NCBI RefSeq assembly: GCF_000741695.1
Contig: NZ_JGZK01000002.1
Coordinates: 1 to 64,000, forward strand
Reading direction: 5' to 3'
DNA from: Bifidobacterium reuteri DSM 23975
Lineage (GTDB): Bacteria > Actinomycetota > Actinomycetes > Actinomycetales > Bifidobacteriaceae
DNA: 64,000 bases
Shown here one piece after another: positions 8,166 to 17,659 of the stretch; the stretch's first letter is position 1; each line of letters begins with the position of its first letter. The notes below the pieces were generated by a model. It was not told the origin of the DNA and searched no databases. It saw only the letters and a program-made list of their open reading frames with translations. The position numbers and the translations under genes are program-made.

Positions 8166-8917
8166 ATGGAGAAACTGGAAAAGCTCTACGAGGCAAGGCC
8201 AAGCAACTGTACGCAACCGACGATCCCGAGATTCTGTGGGTCGAATACAAGAACACCGCCACCGCCGGCGACGGTGAGAAGAAGGAAGACTTCACCGGCA
8301 AGGGCCGTCTGAACAACCTCATCACGACCATCATCTTCGACCTGCTCAAGAAGCGCGGCATTGACAGCCACCTCGTCAAGCGTGTGAACGCCACCGGCCA
8401 GCTGGTGCGCAAGGTGAACATGTTCCCGCTCGAGATCGTGCTGCGCAATGTGGCCGCCGGTCACTTCTGCTCGCGTCTCGGCGTGGAGGAGGGCCTGCCG
8501 CTCAAGGAGCCGGTGCTCGAGTACTTCCTGAAGAACGACGATCTGCATGATCCGTTCGTCAACGACGATGACCTGGTGGCTCTGGGCGTCTGCACCCGCG
8601 AGGATCTGGCCGAGATCGCCCCGCTGGCCCGCAAGATCAACGAGGCCCTGATCGAGATCTTCGCCAAGATCGACGTCAAGCTCGTGGACTTCAAGATCGA
8701 GATGGGACGCGCCTCCGATGGCACGCTGCTGCTGGCCGACGAGATCACCCCGGATTCCTGCCGCCTGTGGGACCAGCGTGACCATTCCGGCAAGGTGGAG
8801 CACCTGGACAAGGACCTGTTCCGCCGCGGCCTCGGCTCGATCATCCCGGCCTACGAGGAGATCGAGGAGCGTCTGGCCGAGCTGGCCAAGTCCGAAGGCA
8901 TCGAAGTCGCCGAGTGA
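8166..8917 (+). CDS. purC: SAICAR synthetase; reading frame broken by an apparent 1-base deletion near codon 9
   Basis: PurC joins CAIR and aspartate with ATP to form SAICAR. The expected start ATG 8166 has an AAGG site and encodes MEKLEKLYE, which is exactly the family N-terminus, but the next codons read GCA AGG instead of GGC AAG: one G is missing in the GAGGC stretch at 8190-8194. From ATG 8166 translation would stop near 8311. The frame is open from 8195 on and encodes [12 protein letters not shown] through VDFKIEMGR and [14 protein letters not shown] to SEGIEVAE, a full-length remainder of about 242 residues. An in-frame TTG at 8153 could rescue translation with 13 unrelated residues. 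A sequencing or assembly error is as likely as a real mutation. It is followed by purL. Confidence 0.9.
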
Positions 8918-8939
8918 CGCACACGCTGCAACATACCGC

Positions 8940-9065
8940 ATTTGGCTCTCCTCGGTGAGGGAGCTGTCAGTGACGCTGATTTGAGGGGAGGACCAATGGT
9001 CTCGCAGCCACGGCTCCCATCGGTCATCTACCACGTCAGCTTCCCTCATCGAAGGGAGCCAAATC
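8940..9065. repeat. Imperfect long inverted repeat between purC and purL
   Basis: Two arms of about 26 bases face each other: 8940-8966 begins TTTGGCTCTCC and 9036-9062 ends GGGAGCCAAA. Each arm is itself a small hairpin with a CTCC/GGAG-type stem. The same type of hairpin appears four times between purF and purM. Confidence 0.7.
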
Positions 9066-9099
9066 CATTCCAGCTTTGATTTGTTGAGAAAGGAACCCC

Positions 9100-12000
9100 A
9101 TGGTTTTCCGCGTGTACGTGGAGAAGAAACCCGGCTTTGATGTCGAGGCGCAGCAGCTTGCCGGCGAGCTGCGCACCATCCTGGGCATCAGCGGCCTGAA
9201 GGCCCTGCACATCGTGAACCGTTACGATGCGGAAGGCATTTCCGAAGACCTGTTCAATCAGACCGTGCCCACCGTGTTCAGCGAACCGCAGGTGGATAAC
9301 GTGTCCTACGATCTGCCCGATTTCGGCGACGCCAAGGTGTTCGCCACCGAATTCCTGCCCGGACAGTTCGATCAGCGCGCCGATTCGGCGGCCGAATGCA
9401 TCCAGCTCATCTCCCAAGGCGAGCGTCCGACCGTGCGTTCCGCGAAGCTGTACGCCCTCGAAGGCAATCTGACCGATGCGGACATCGAGACCATCAAAAA
9501 GTACGTCATCAACCCGGTCGAGGCGCGCGAGGCCAGTCTGGACACCAAGGCGACCTTGAAGACCCAGGTACCTATGCCGGGCAAGGTGGAGGCCATCGCC
9601 GGATTCAACGAGATGGACGCGGCCGCGGGCCAGCGGTTCATCGACGAACGCGGGCTTGCCATGGATCTGGCCGATCTGGAATTCTGCCAGCGGTACTTCA
9701 CCGAGGAGGGCCGCGAGCCCACCATCACCGAAATCAAGGTGATCGACACCTACTGGTCCGACCACTGCCGCCACACCACGTTCGGCACCGAGCTGGACGA
9801 AGTGGACATCGACGACGCCGTGGTCAAGGCCGCTTTCGACCGCTACATGGCGATGCGCCATGAGCTGGGCCGTGATGCCAAGCCCGTATGCCTGATGGAC
9901 ATGGGCACGATTGGCGCCAAGTGGCTCAAGAAGAACGGCATCCTGACCGGTCTCGACGAGTCCGAGGAGATCAACGCCTGCACCGTCAAGGTCAAGGTGG
10001 ATGTGAACGGCGAGGATCAGGACTGGCTGTTCCTGTTCAAGAACGAGACGCACAACCACCCCACTGAGATCGAGCCGTTCGGTGGCGCTGCCACCTGCAT
10101 CGGCGGCTGCATCCGAGATCCTCTATCCGGCCGCTCCTATGTGTATCAGGCCATGCGCGTCACCGGTGCCGCCGATCCGACAGTGCCGGTGTCTGAGACG
10201 CTGGAAGGCAAGCTGCCCCAGCGCAAGCTGGTGACCACCGCTGCCGCCGGCTATTCCTCCTACGGCAACCAGATCGGCCTGGCCACCGGTCAGGTGGACG
10301 AGATCTACCATCCCGGCTACGTGGCCAAGCGTATGGAGGTGGGCGCGGTCGTGGCCGCCACCCCGGCCGACCATGTGCGCCGCGAGACCCCGGCCCCCGG
10401 CGACAAGATCATCCTCCTGGGCGGTCGCACCGGCCGTGACGGCATCGGCGGCGCCACCGGCGCTTCCAAGGCACATAACGTGGAGTCGCTGGAGCTGGAC
10501 GGCGCCGAAGTGCAGAAGGGCAACGCTCCGGTCGAGCGCAAGCTGCAGCGCCTGTTCCGTCGCGGTGACGCCTGCCGCCTTATTAAGCGTTGCAACGACT
10601 TCGGTGCGGGCGGCGTGTCCGTGGCGGTCGGCGAACTGGCGGACGGCCTGTATGTGGATCTCAACACCGTGCCCAAGAAGTACGAGGGCCTGGACGGCAC
10701 CGAGCTGGCCATCTCCGAATCGCAGGAGCGCATGGCCGTGGACGTGGCCGCCGCCGATGTGGACGAGTTCCTGGGCTATGCCCGCGAGGAGAACCTCGAA
10801 GCCACGGTGATCGCCACCGTGACCGAGGACCCGCGCATGGTGATGACCTGGAACGGCGACGAGATCGTGAACCTCTCCCGCGAGTTCCTGGCCTCCAACG
10901 GCGCATCCAAGCATCAGGTCGTGCACGTCGAGGCGCAGCAGGCGTACGAGGTGCCGGCCGAATGGCGTTCCGGCTCGCTCGCCGAGCGTATGCACGCGCT
11001 CGTCACCAACCTCAATGTGGCCTCCAACAAGGGACTCTCCGAGCGTTTCGATTCCACAATCGGCGCGGGCACCGTGCTCATGCCGTTCGGTGGCGTCAAG
11101 CAGCTCACCCCGAACGAGGCCATGGTGGCCAAGTTCCCGGTGTTCGGCGAGACCACCACCGCCTCCGCGATGGCTTGGGGCTTCAACCCGTACATCATGG
11201 AGAAGAACCAGTTCACCGGCGCATACCTGTCCGTGGTCGAATCGCTGGCCAAGCTTGTGGCAGCCGGCTTCGAACACGAGAAGGCATACCTGAGCTTCCA
11301 GGAGTACTTCGAGAAGCTGCGCGATGAGCCGGAACGCTGGGGCAAGCCCACCGCGGCCGTGCTCGGCGCGTTGATGGCCCAGGTGGACCTTGGCGCCGGC
11401 GCGATCGGCGGCAAGGATTCCATGTCCGGCTCCTTCGAGGATCTGGACGTGCCGCCTACGCTCATCTCCTTCGCCGTGGCCGTCGGCAACATGAAACGCG
11501 CCACCTCCCCCGAGTTCAAGGGTACCGGCCACCGCATCGTGCGTATCGCGCCGCGTTATCTGGCTGATGGCCTGACCCCGGACAAGGATGCGCTGCTCGA
11601 CGCGTTCGCGCTGGTCGAGGAGCTGACCGACCCGTCGCACCACACCGCGCTGGCCGTCTCCACACCGGGCTATGGCGGCACCGCCGAGGCCCTATTCAAG
11701 ATGACCGTGGGCAACGGCATCGGCGTGGACCTCAACGACGGCATCGCCGTGGACGACCTGTTCGCTCCCGCATACGGTTCGTTCATCGTGGAGCTTGCGG
11801 ACAACGAGAAGATTCCGGCGGTCTCCAACCTGGTCGAGGTGGGTGAGATCGGTGTGACCACGGAGGGTTATGCCTTCCGTGCCGCCGGCGAGACCATCGA
11901 TCTGGCTCACCTGCAGAACGCATGGGAGGGCGGCATCGAATCCGTGTTCCCGTACCGGTCCAAGGGCGCGGAAAAGAACCAGACTGTGGAGACCATCGAT

Positions 12001-12858
12001 TTCCACACCGAGGCATCCGGCGTGAAGAAGACTGTGTACACGGGTGCTTCCGTGGCCAAGCCGCGTGTGATCATCCCCGTGTTCCCGGGCAACAACTGCG
12101 AGTACGATTCCGCCGCCGCCTTCGAGCGCGCCGGTGCCGAAGCGCACACGCTGATCGTCAACAACCTCACCCCCGAGGCCGTGGCCGAATCCGCCGCAGC
12201 GCTGGTGGAGGAAATCAACAAGAGCCAGATCGTGATGATTCCTGGCGGCTTCTCCGGCGGTGACGAACCGGACGGCTCCGCCAAGTTCATCACCGCGTTC
12301 TTCCGCTCCCCGGCCGTGACCGAAGCGGTGCGCGACCTGCTGAAGAACCGCGATGGTCTGATGCTCGGCATCTGCAACGGCTTCCAGGCCCTGATCAAGC
12401 TGGGTCTGGTGCCGTTCGGCGACATCGTGCCGATGACCGCCGAATGCCCGACGCTGACGTTCAACACCATCGGCCGCCACCAGAGCCGTCTGGTACGTAC
12501 GCGTGTGGCCTCCGACCTGTCCCCGTGGCTGGCCAAGACCTCGGTCGGCGACGTGCACACCGTGGCCATCTCCCATGGCGAAGGCCGCTTCGTGGCCTCC
12601 GACGAGGTGCTGGCCAAGCTCAAGGCCAACGGCCAGATCGCCACGCAGTACGTGGACGAGGCCGGCGTGCCGGGCATGGATCTTGCCGTGAACCCGAACG
12701 GTTCACTGCTCGCCATCGAGGGCATCACCAGTCCGGACGGCCGCGTCTTCGGCAAGATGGGTCATTCGGAGCGTTCCGGCAACGGCCTGTACGCCAACGT
12801 GCCCGGCGACAAGGTCCAGCCGATCTTCGAGGCCGGCGTGGAGTACTTCACCGCCTGA
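9100..12858 (+). CDS. purL: Phosphoribosylformylglycinamidine synthase, single-chain (PurL-PurQ fusion)
   Basis: A 1252-residue protein with both parts of FGAM synthase in one chain. The N-terminal and central part (to about residue 960) is the synthase, with DTYWSDHCRHTTF near 222, KNETHNHPTEIEPFGGAATC near 314 and the second AIR-synthase-like half carrying GGKDSMSGSF near 770. The last 250 residues are a class I glutamine amidotransferase with the nucleophile in MLGICNGFQAL (about residue 1090) and HGEGRFVA later. It converts FGAR, glutamine and ATP to FGAM. Single-chain PurL is usual in proteobacteria and eukaryotes and in bifidobacteria, while many Gram-positives split it. The ribosome site GAAAGGAA precedes ATG 9100. 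Confidence 0.97.
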   Translation: MVFRVYVEKKPGFDVEAQQLAGELRTILGISGLKALHIVNRYDAEGISEDLFNQTVPTVFSEPQVDNVSYDLPDFGDAKVFATEFLPGQFDQRADSAAECIQLISQGERPTVRSAKLYALEGNLTDADIETIKKYVINPVEAREASLDTKATLKTQVPMPGKVEAIAGFNEMDAAAGQRFIDERGLAMDLADLEFCQRYFTEEGREPTITEIKVIDTYWSDHCRHTTFGTELDEVDIDDAVVKAAFDRYMAMRHELGRDAKPVCLMDMGTIGAKWLKKNGILTGLDESEEINACTVKVKVDVNGEDQDWLFLFKNETHNHPTEIEPFGGAATCIGGCIRDPLSGRSYVYQAMRVTGAADPTVPVSETLEGKLPQRKLVTTAAAGYSSYGNQIGLATGQVDEIYHPGYVAKRMEVGAVVAATPADHVRRETPAPGDKIILLGGRTGRDGIGGATGASKAHNVESLELDGAEVQKGNAPVERKLQRLFRRGDACRLIKRCNDFGAGGVSVAVGELADGLYVDLNTVPKKYEGLDGTELAISESQERMAVDVAAADVDEFLGYAREENLEATVIATVTEDPRMVMTWNGDEIVNLSREFLASNGASKHQVVHVEAQQAYEVPAEWRSGSLAERMHALVTNLNVASNKGLSERFDSTIGAGTVLMPFGGVKQLTPNEAMVAKFPVFGETTTASAMAWGFNPYIMEKNQFTGAYLSVVESLAKLVAAGFEHEKAYLSFQEYFEKLRDEPERWGKPTAAVLGALMAQVDLGAGAIGGKDSMSGSFEDLDVPPTLISFAVAVGNMKRATSPEFKGTGHRIVRIAPRYLADGLTPDKDALLDAFALVEELTDPSHHTALAVSTPGYGGTAEALFKMTVGNGIGVDLNDGIAVDDLFAPAYGSFIVELADNEKIPAVSNLVEVGEIGVTTEGYAFRAAGETIDLAHLQNAWEGGIESVFPYRSKGAEKNQTVETIDFHTEASGVKKTVYTGASVAKPRVIIPVFPGNNCEYDSAAAFERAGAEAHTLIVNNLTPEAVAESAAALVEEINKSQIVMIPGGFSGGDEPDGSAKFITAFFRSPAVTEAVRDLLKNRDGLMLGICNGFQALIKLGLVPFGDIVPMTAECPTLTFNTIGRHQSRLVRTRVASDLSPWLAKTSVGDVHTVAISHGEGRFVASDEVLAKLKANGQIATQYVDEAGVPGMDLAVNPNGSLLAIEGITSPDGRVFGKMGHSERSGNGLYANVPGDKVQPIFEAGVEYFTA

Positions 12859-12885
12859 TGCGCATCTGATATCCGCCAGATGAAT

Positions 12886-12949
12886 ACGGAAAGGCTGTTG
12901 CCTGCCGGAAGAGACTGAGTTTCCGGCAGGCAACAGCCTTTCCGTTTTT
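12886..12949 (+). terminator. Strong terminator after purL
   Basis: A perfect 25-bp stem (12886-12910 with 12921-12945, starting ACGGAAAGGC) with a 10-base loop is followed by TTTT. It separates purL from the lactonase gene. Confidence 0.9.
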
Positions 12950-12970
12950 CCAGATATTTCGGACTCCCCC

Positions 12971-12998
12971 TTGGCTCAGGGTCGCAGTGGAGTAGATT
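12971..12998 (+). promoter_or_regulatory. Probable leaderless promoter of the lactonase gene
   Basis: TTGGCT (12971-12976) and TAGATT (12993-12998) are 16 bases apart, which puts the transcription start at or just before ATG 13006. No ribosome site lies before that ATG. Confidence 0.45.
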
Positions 12999-13005
12999 GA
13001 ATGTC

Positions 13006-14373
13006 ATGGCTCATGACGTGGATGACATGGATACCCGTAATGGGGATATGACACTTGCAGTCGGCGGGTTTGGCGCTCTTCGCGGCTCATCATGCCCCGG
13101 CATCGAGGCGCTGACGTTGCACACATCGATTGACGACGATGGCATGACGCAGGCAGTGTCGTTGCACAAGGAGGGAGTTCTGGCCGACGTGCCCTCCCCC
13201 ACGTGGATTACGCGTGACGGTGACACATTGTATGCCGTATTGGAGGACACCAATGAGGTGGCGTCATTCCGCATCGATTGGGATGGCGGCACTGTCTCCG
13301 ATGCCGACACCGTTGACACCGATACCGTCGCCGGCCCGCGTACAACCGCGCTGTCTTTGACTGAGCTGTCCCGTGTGCCGACTCCGGGCAGCAGCCCGAC
13401 CCACGCGGCGGTAGCTGTGGACGATCTGGGTGGGAAGCATCTTATCGTGGCCAATTACGCCGATGGCCATGTGTGCGTGCATCCCATCGCCGCCGACGGC
13501 TCTGTGCTCGAGGCCACACAGGTGCTTGCCGGTAAAGGGCGCGGACCGCTTCCCGCTCAGGAAGGCCCCCATGCGCATTGGATTCTGCCCTTACAGGACG
13601 GCCACGTGCTGTCCACCGATCTGGGTGCTGATCGCATCTATGTGCATCGTTGGGAGCATGGCAGGCTTGAGCGAACCGGCGAGGTACCGATGGCATCCGG
13701 CACCGGTCCGCGCGACCTTCATCTGCTGCCCGTTCCGGGCGCGGCGGATGCTGCGGCGAACGGCTCCGATTGGCGTGTGGCCGTGGTCGGCGAGTGGGCG
13801 AATACGGTGACGCTACTCGGCTCGGAGAATGCCACCGGCGCACTCGACACGAATGACGACACCGCCAGCATCAAGGTGTTGCAGACCGTCGATCTTGGTG
13901 GCGATCCGCTGGATCAGGCGGCTTCTTTGGCCTTCGTACCGTGGTCTGCTCTGCGGCGCGGCGAATCGGATGGAGACGCGGACGGCAATGCATCAGGCTC
14001 CGGAGACGGAGACGACAACAAACATGATGCCGGCAATGCGGCGGTGGCTGCTGCCGTGCACGATATCTCGCAGCACAACGACATCTCCGGAATCGCCTAT
14101 GTGGGTCTGCGCGGCTCGGAACGTATCGTGGCGTTGGCATGGGACGGTGAGCGCCTGTCCCGTCTTGCGCCGGAGGACGAGCCGGGTTGGCGCGGGCGCG
14201 GCGTCGACTGCGGCGGCAGCCGTCCGCGGCACATCCTGCCGGTCGGAAACCTCCTGCTCGTGGCGAACGAGGTGTCGAACGGCCTGACGGTCTTCCATCT
14301 GGCTTCGGACGGCGAGCCGACACGGGTCGCCGATCTTCCCTCCGGCTCCCCGACCGTGTTCGTATGCCTGTGA
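13006..14373 (+). CDS. Lactonase of the seven-bladed beta-propeller (Pgl-like) family
   Basis: A 455-residue protein of the bacterial 6-phosphogluconolactonase-type beta-propeller family. Repeated blade motifs are visible: PSPTWITRDGDTLYAVLE, SPTHAAVAVDDLGGKHLIVANYADG, GPHAHWILP, GTGPRDLHLLP and GSRPRHILPVGNLLLVANE. Family members hydrolyse 6-phosphogluconolactone or act on other cyclic esters; since bifidobacteria use the fructose-6-phosphate shunt, the true substrate is uncertain. An acidic Gly/Asp/Asn-rich insert (about residues 320-345) breaks one loop and is probably disordered. A TTG at 12997 is a possible longer start, but ATG 13006 suits the leaderless promoter. Its last bases overlap the next gene. 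Confidence 0.82.
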   Translation: MAHDVDDMDTRNGDMTLAVGGFGALRGSSCPGIEALTLHTSIDDDGMTQAVSLHKEGVLADVPSPTWITRDGDTLYAVLEDTNEVASFRIDWDGGTVSDADTVDTDTVAGPRTTALSLTELSRVPTPGSSPTHAAVAVDDLGGKHLIVANYADGHVCVHPIAADGSVLEATQVLAGKGRGPLPAQEGPHAHWILPLQDGHVLSTDLGADRIYVHRWEHGRLERTGEVPMASGTGPRDLHLLPVPGAADAAANGSDWRVAVVGEWANTVTLLGSENATGALDTNDDTASIKVLQTVDLGGDPLDQAASLAFVPWSALRRGESDGDADGNASGSGDGDDNKHDAGNAAVAAAVHDISQHNDISGIAYVGLRGSERIVALAWDGERLSRLAPEDEPGWRGRGVDCGGSRPRHILPVGNLLLVANEVSNGLTVFHLASDGEPTRVADLPSGSPTVFVCL

Positions 14374-14939
14374 AACGCAGTACAGCCATGGACAGCCGTG
14401 TGGAACATCATGTGAAACATGTGGAGCATGGATTCGGGCCGGTGTGGGACGGCACGTCACGTGTGCTGGTGCTGGGATCGATGCCGAGTCCGAAGTCGCG
14501 CGAGGAGTCGTTCTACTACATGCATCCGCGCAACCGGTTCTGGCCTGTGATGGAGGCGATATTCACCGACCCGGCCAATCCGACGGACGTCGCGGGCGAT
14601 ACGCCACAGTCGCGACGCGGGTTCGCCCTGCGGCATCACGTCGCGTTGTGGGACGTGATTGCCTCGTGCGACATCATGGGCGCGTCCGACGCGAGCATCC
14701 GCAACGCCGTGCCGAACGATCCGGCGCCAATCCTCGCTACCGCGCCGATCACACGCATCGTCACGACCGGTGCCAAGGCCGCGCAACTGTATCGCCGTCT
14801 CATCGCTCCGACGTTGGCGGCGGACGGCATCGACGTGCCGATGACGCCGCTGCCCTCGACCAGCCCGGCCAACGCCTCGATGAGCCTCGACCACCTCATC
14901 GCCGTCTACCGTGAGGCGTTCATCCCATACTTGCCATGA
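14364..14939 (+). CDS. Hypoxanthine (deoxyinosine)-DNA glycosylase, Mug/UDG-fold
   Basis: A 191-residue protein with the uracil-glycosylase fold. VLVLGSMPSPKSREESFYYMHPRNRFWPVM (about residues 35-65) is the active-site block of the COG3663 group, and LPSTSPANASM near residue 165 is the second conserved loop. Members of this group remove deaminated purine (hypoxanthine) from DNA in base-excision repair. ATG 14364 overlaps the lactonase stop by 10 bases; ATG 14388 would give a slightly shorter product and both keep the fold. Coupling to the lactonase gene is by overlap only. The 3' end overlaps the convergent hipA gene by 20 bases. Confidence 0.82.
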   Translation: MPVKRSTAMDSRVEHHVKHVEHGFGPVWDGTSRVLVLGSMPSPKSREESFYYMHPRNRFWPVMEAIFTDPANPTDVAGDTPQSRRGFALRHHVALWDVIASCDIMGASDASIRNAVPNDPAPILATAPITRIVTTGAKAAQLYRRLIAPTLAADGIDVPMTPLPSTSPANASMSLDHLIAVYREAFIPYLP

Positions 14940-16086
14940 ATCCCGCATCGGCCACACGCTCACGGATGTCCTTGGCTATGGAGATGCACCGCGCACGGGC
15001 GATGCCGGAGCGTGTGCCGACCATCGTCAGATCATCAATCGTGATTCCCCGCCCTTTACCGTTCACGGCGGTGGTGTGTTCGCCGTTGATTCCGGGGTTT
15101 TCGGTCAGATCGTAGCCGGGAGACAGATGCCACTCCCCTTTGTCTCGGTCATACAGGTATGAGAAGTTCTTGGCATGATCATCCCGGTTGCCGATGAATA
15201 CGTTGAAGCACATCAGCCTGTAGAGACGCTCGCAGTCCTCCACGCTGTTGCACAGGCGCATGGTAAGCCGCATCAGCAGACCGTAATCGAGGTTGGCGAG
15301 ACGGTGGGAAGTCTCCAACAATCCTCCGGCCGAAACCATATGAATCTTCGTTCGTGAGTGGTTCGGCCCGCTCACTCGGTCGAACCGCCGAGTACCGAAA
15401 TACCCGGCGCACCGCTTCGATGGGAACAGCCGTGTTTCCGGCATGTCGATGCCGCAGGCGACCGCCAATCGGGAGATCGCATACTCCTGTTCGCCGATAT
15501 TCGCGGGATCCATGGAGGACGGGAATTTGATGATCCATTCCTCGCCGTCGATTTCCGTCAGGATCTTGGGACGCGCACCTCCGGACGAACCGCCGAGGGC
15601 GAACAGTGTGTCTAGATCATCCGAAAAATCCGTTTCCAACAGGCTGGCGCATTCCGCTGCTATGTCGTCCAGATCCGTCGGGAATACGCTGTCATCCATC
15701 GATGCGGCCGGCTCGTACTCAAGCGCTCCCATGCCGCCGGCGCCCACGATCGACAATCGGGTCAACGGGCCGACCGAGAACGGATCAATACCGCGTTCCC
15801 GTAGCATGCGATCGGTCAGCAATCTTCCCCAACCATCCGGCATGCTGTCGTCGAACACCCCGAACATGCCGTTGAGCGGGTCTCGCTTGGCCACGAACAC
15901 GCCGGATCGCAGTGGCAGCGACAGAGGGCTGATGCTGAATCCGGCAGTCAGCCAATCATGGTCGTAGGCGAATGCCAATGTGCGGGACGGAGCCATTGTG
16001 AGCCATCCCACGGTCATCCCGTCATAGATCACGCGCACACGATCCACGGTCGCGTCCAGGTTTCCCAGTTCATCGCGAGACATCAT
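14920..16086 (-). CDS. hipA: HipA-family serine/threonine kinase toxin
   Basis: A 388-residue HipA-like kinase. The N-terminal subdomain has VIYDGMTVGWLTM, followed by PLSLPLRSGVF and FGVFDDSMPDGWGRLL. The kinase part has the ATP lysine in GEEWIIKFPSS, the catalytic FIGNRDDHAKNFSYL (about residue 300) and the metal-binding YDLTEN. HipA toxins phosphorylate translation factors such as a tRNA synthetase and induce dormancy. Its ATG shares a base with the hipB stop (TGATG), so the antitoxin is translated first and the two are coupled. All key kinase residues look intact. Confidence 0.88.
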   Translation of the reverse strand: MMSRDELGNLDATVDRVRVIYDGMTVGWLTMAPSRTLAFAYDHDWLTAGFSISPLSLPLRSGVFVAKRDPLNGMFGVFDDSMPDGWGRLLTDRMLRERGIDPFSVGPLTRLSIVGAGGMGALEYEPAASMDDSVFPTDLDDIAAECASLLETDFSDDLDTLFALGGSSGGARPKILTEIDGEEWIIKFPSSMDPANIGEQEYAISRLAVACGIDMPETRLFPSKRCAGYFGTRRFDRVSGPNHSRTKIHMVSAGGLLETSHRLANLDYGLLMRLTMRLCNSVEDCERLYRLMCFNVFIGNRDDHAKNFSYLYDRDKGEWHLSPGYDLTENPGINGEHTTAVNGKGRGITIDDLTMVGTRSGIARARCISIAKDIRERVADAGFMASMG

Positions 16087-16421
16087 CACTGCGCTTTTCT
16101 GCCTTTCTCGCCAACCTTCCCGCCGACCACCTTGCCGGAGTCGCCACGTGCGGCGACGACGGCGTCGATGTCCCTGTAGTACGGGTGTGCGAACAGTCCT
16201 TCGAAATCGCCCTCGCATCCCAACGCGAAGGCTATGTTGATCAACGATGTCAATGAAATCTCATGTGACTGCTCGAACCGTCTGAGCGACGAGAGGCTGA
16301 CACCCGACTTGGAGGACAACGCCGTTTGGGACATGCCATGCTCCTTGCGGCGCGCGACCATGCGACGTGCGATACCGGCGGACACATCACCCGGCATGAC
16401 TTCATCCAGCAAAGTAAACAT
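16086..16421 (-). CDS. hipB: HipB-like XRE-family antitoxin
   Basis: A 111-residue helix-turn-helix protein. The HTH is GIARRMVARRKEHGMSQTAL-SSKSGVSLSSLRRFEQ (residues 16-52), followed by SLTSLINIAFALGC, as in the XRE/Cro class. The basic C-terminal tail (KVVGGKVGEKGRKAQ) may contact HipA or DNA. It would bind and neutralise the HipA kinase encoded directly downstream and repress their common promoter. TAATAT at 16428-16433 on the minus strand is a -10 element 6 bases before ATG 16421, and no ribosome site is visible, so the message may be leaderless. Confidence 0.85.
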   Translation of the reverse strand: MFTLLDEVMPGDVSAGIARRMVARRKEHGMSQTALSSKSGVSLSSLRRFEQSHEISLTSLINIAFALGCEGDFEGLFAHPYYRDIDAVVAARGDSGKVVGGKVGEKGRKAQ

Positions 16422-16500
16422 ACCAACATATTAGCAATTTCCAGTTATTAGAAGCATTATTATTAATATATAGATAGTTTTTTATACTGTATTGTTCCAA
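16422..16500 (-). promoter_or_regulatory. AT-rich hipBA control region
   Basis: About 70 bases are almost pure A/T in a GC-rich setting, with TAATAT near the hipB start and runs such as TTATTATTAATATA. It is the likely HipB operator and promoter; no exact operator repeat could be defined by eye. Confidence 0.5.
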
Positions 16501-16660
16501 CGGCGCCTTGCGACACGCGAGGTGACGCGGTGCGGGTTTGCGTTCAAGTGCGGTTGAGGTGTTTCCATGGACGTGTTAGCGTTCACGGCCGGTTGCGACG
16601 GAGACACCCGATCGGCGCGTGGAACGCGGAACCGCAGGAGCTGCAAACGAAGGAGCATCA

Positions 16661-17638
16661 ATGAAGTACCGCAGCGTGGGCAAGTCCGGACTAAAGATCA
16701 GCGAGATCGCACTGGGAAGCTGGGTGACGCAGCTGACGAACGACGCGCAGCTGGACACGGCGCGAGACATCGTACGACTCGCCTATGAGTCGGGCGTCAA
16801 CTTCTTCGATTGCGCGGACGCCTATTCGGGCGGCGCGGCCGAGCGGTTCCTCGGCGAGGTTCTCAAGGAATACCCCCGCAAGGAGCTGGTCATCTCCAGC
16901 AAGGTCTTCTTCCCCACCGGCGAAGGCGTGAACGACCGCGGCCTGAGCCGCAAGCATATCTTCGAAAGCATCGACCAGACGCTGAAGAACATGCAGCTCG
17001 ACTATCTGGACATGTACTTCTGCCACCGCTTCGACGAGACCACCGATCTGACCGAGACGCTGCGCGCCATGAGCGATCTGGTGGCGCAGGGCAAGGTGCT
17101 CTACTATGGCGTCTCCGAAGAGTGGGGCTCCGCCCGCCTCGAGGAGGCACAGCGCATCATCGACCGCTACAACCTCTACCCGATCACCGTGGTGCAGCCG
17201 CAGTACAACCTGCAGGACCGTTACATCGAGCATGAGATCATGGGCACCTGCCGCAAACTGGGCATCGGCATCACCACGTTCTCCCCGCTCGCACAGGGCC
17301 TGCTGACCGGCAAGTACCGCAAGGGTCAGCCGCTGCCGGCCGGTTCGCGCGCCACCTGGCAGTCCGATCACCAGATCAACGACCTGCTCACCGACGAGAA
17401 CCTCGACAAGGTCGAGCGTCTGCGCAAGGTCGCCGAGGAGCTCGGCACGAACCTGCCGGTGCTGTCGATGGCGTGGATCCTGCAGCACCCGGAGATCAGC
17501 TGCGTGATCGCCGGTGCCTCCAAGCCGAGCCAGCTGGAGAACAACATCAAGGCCTCCGGCTTTGTGATCCCCGCCGACGCGATGGCCGAAATCGACAAGA
17601 TCACCGGCTTCCACCGCTTCGAACGCCACGTGGGCTGA
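16661..17638 (+). CDS. Aldo/keto reductase
   Basis: A 325-residue TIM-barrel oxidoreductase that uses NADPH. The catalytic tetrad is visible: Asp and Tyr in FFDCADAYSGGAAERFLG (about 48-60), Lys in LVISSKVF and His in YFCHRFDE (about 124). VVQPQYNLQDR, FSPLAQGLLTGKYRKG and CVIAGASKPSQLENN are the usual barrel and cofactor segments, close to the voltage-gated potassium channel beta-subunit/YghZ type group. ATG 16661 follows a clean AAGGAG site; the frame opens 14 codons earlier without support. It is a single gene. The substrate (aldehyde or ketone) is not determined. Confidence 0.9.
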   Translation: MKYRSVGKSGLKISEIALGSWVTQLTNDAQLDTARDIVRLAYESGVNFFDCADAYSGGAAERFLGEVLKEYPRKELVISSKVFFPTGEGVNDRGLSRKHIFESIDQTLKNMQLDYLDMYFCHRFDETTDLTETLRAMSDLVAQGKVLYYGVSEEWGSARLEEAQRIIDRYNLYPITVVQPQYNLQDRYIEHEIMGTCRKLGIGITTFSPLAQGLLTGKYRKGQPLPAGSRATWQSDHQINDLLTDENLDKVERLRKVAEELGTNLPVLSMAWILQHPEISCVIAGASKPSQLENNIKASGFVIPADAMAEIDKITGFHRFERHVG

Positions 17639-17659
17639 TTCCGTCTCAGCCAGCCCACA

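Noticed and set aside
10123..11643. 506-residue frame antisense to purL
   Set aside because: A GC-rich shadow of purL; His/Gly-rich composition is typical of reverse-strand artefacts.
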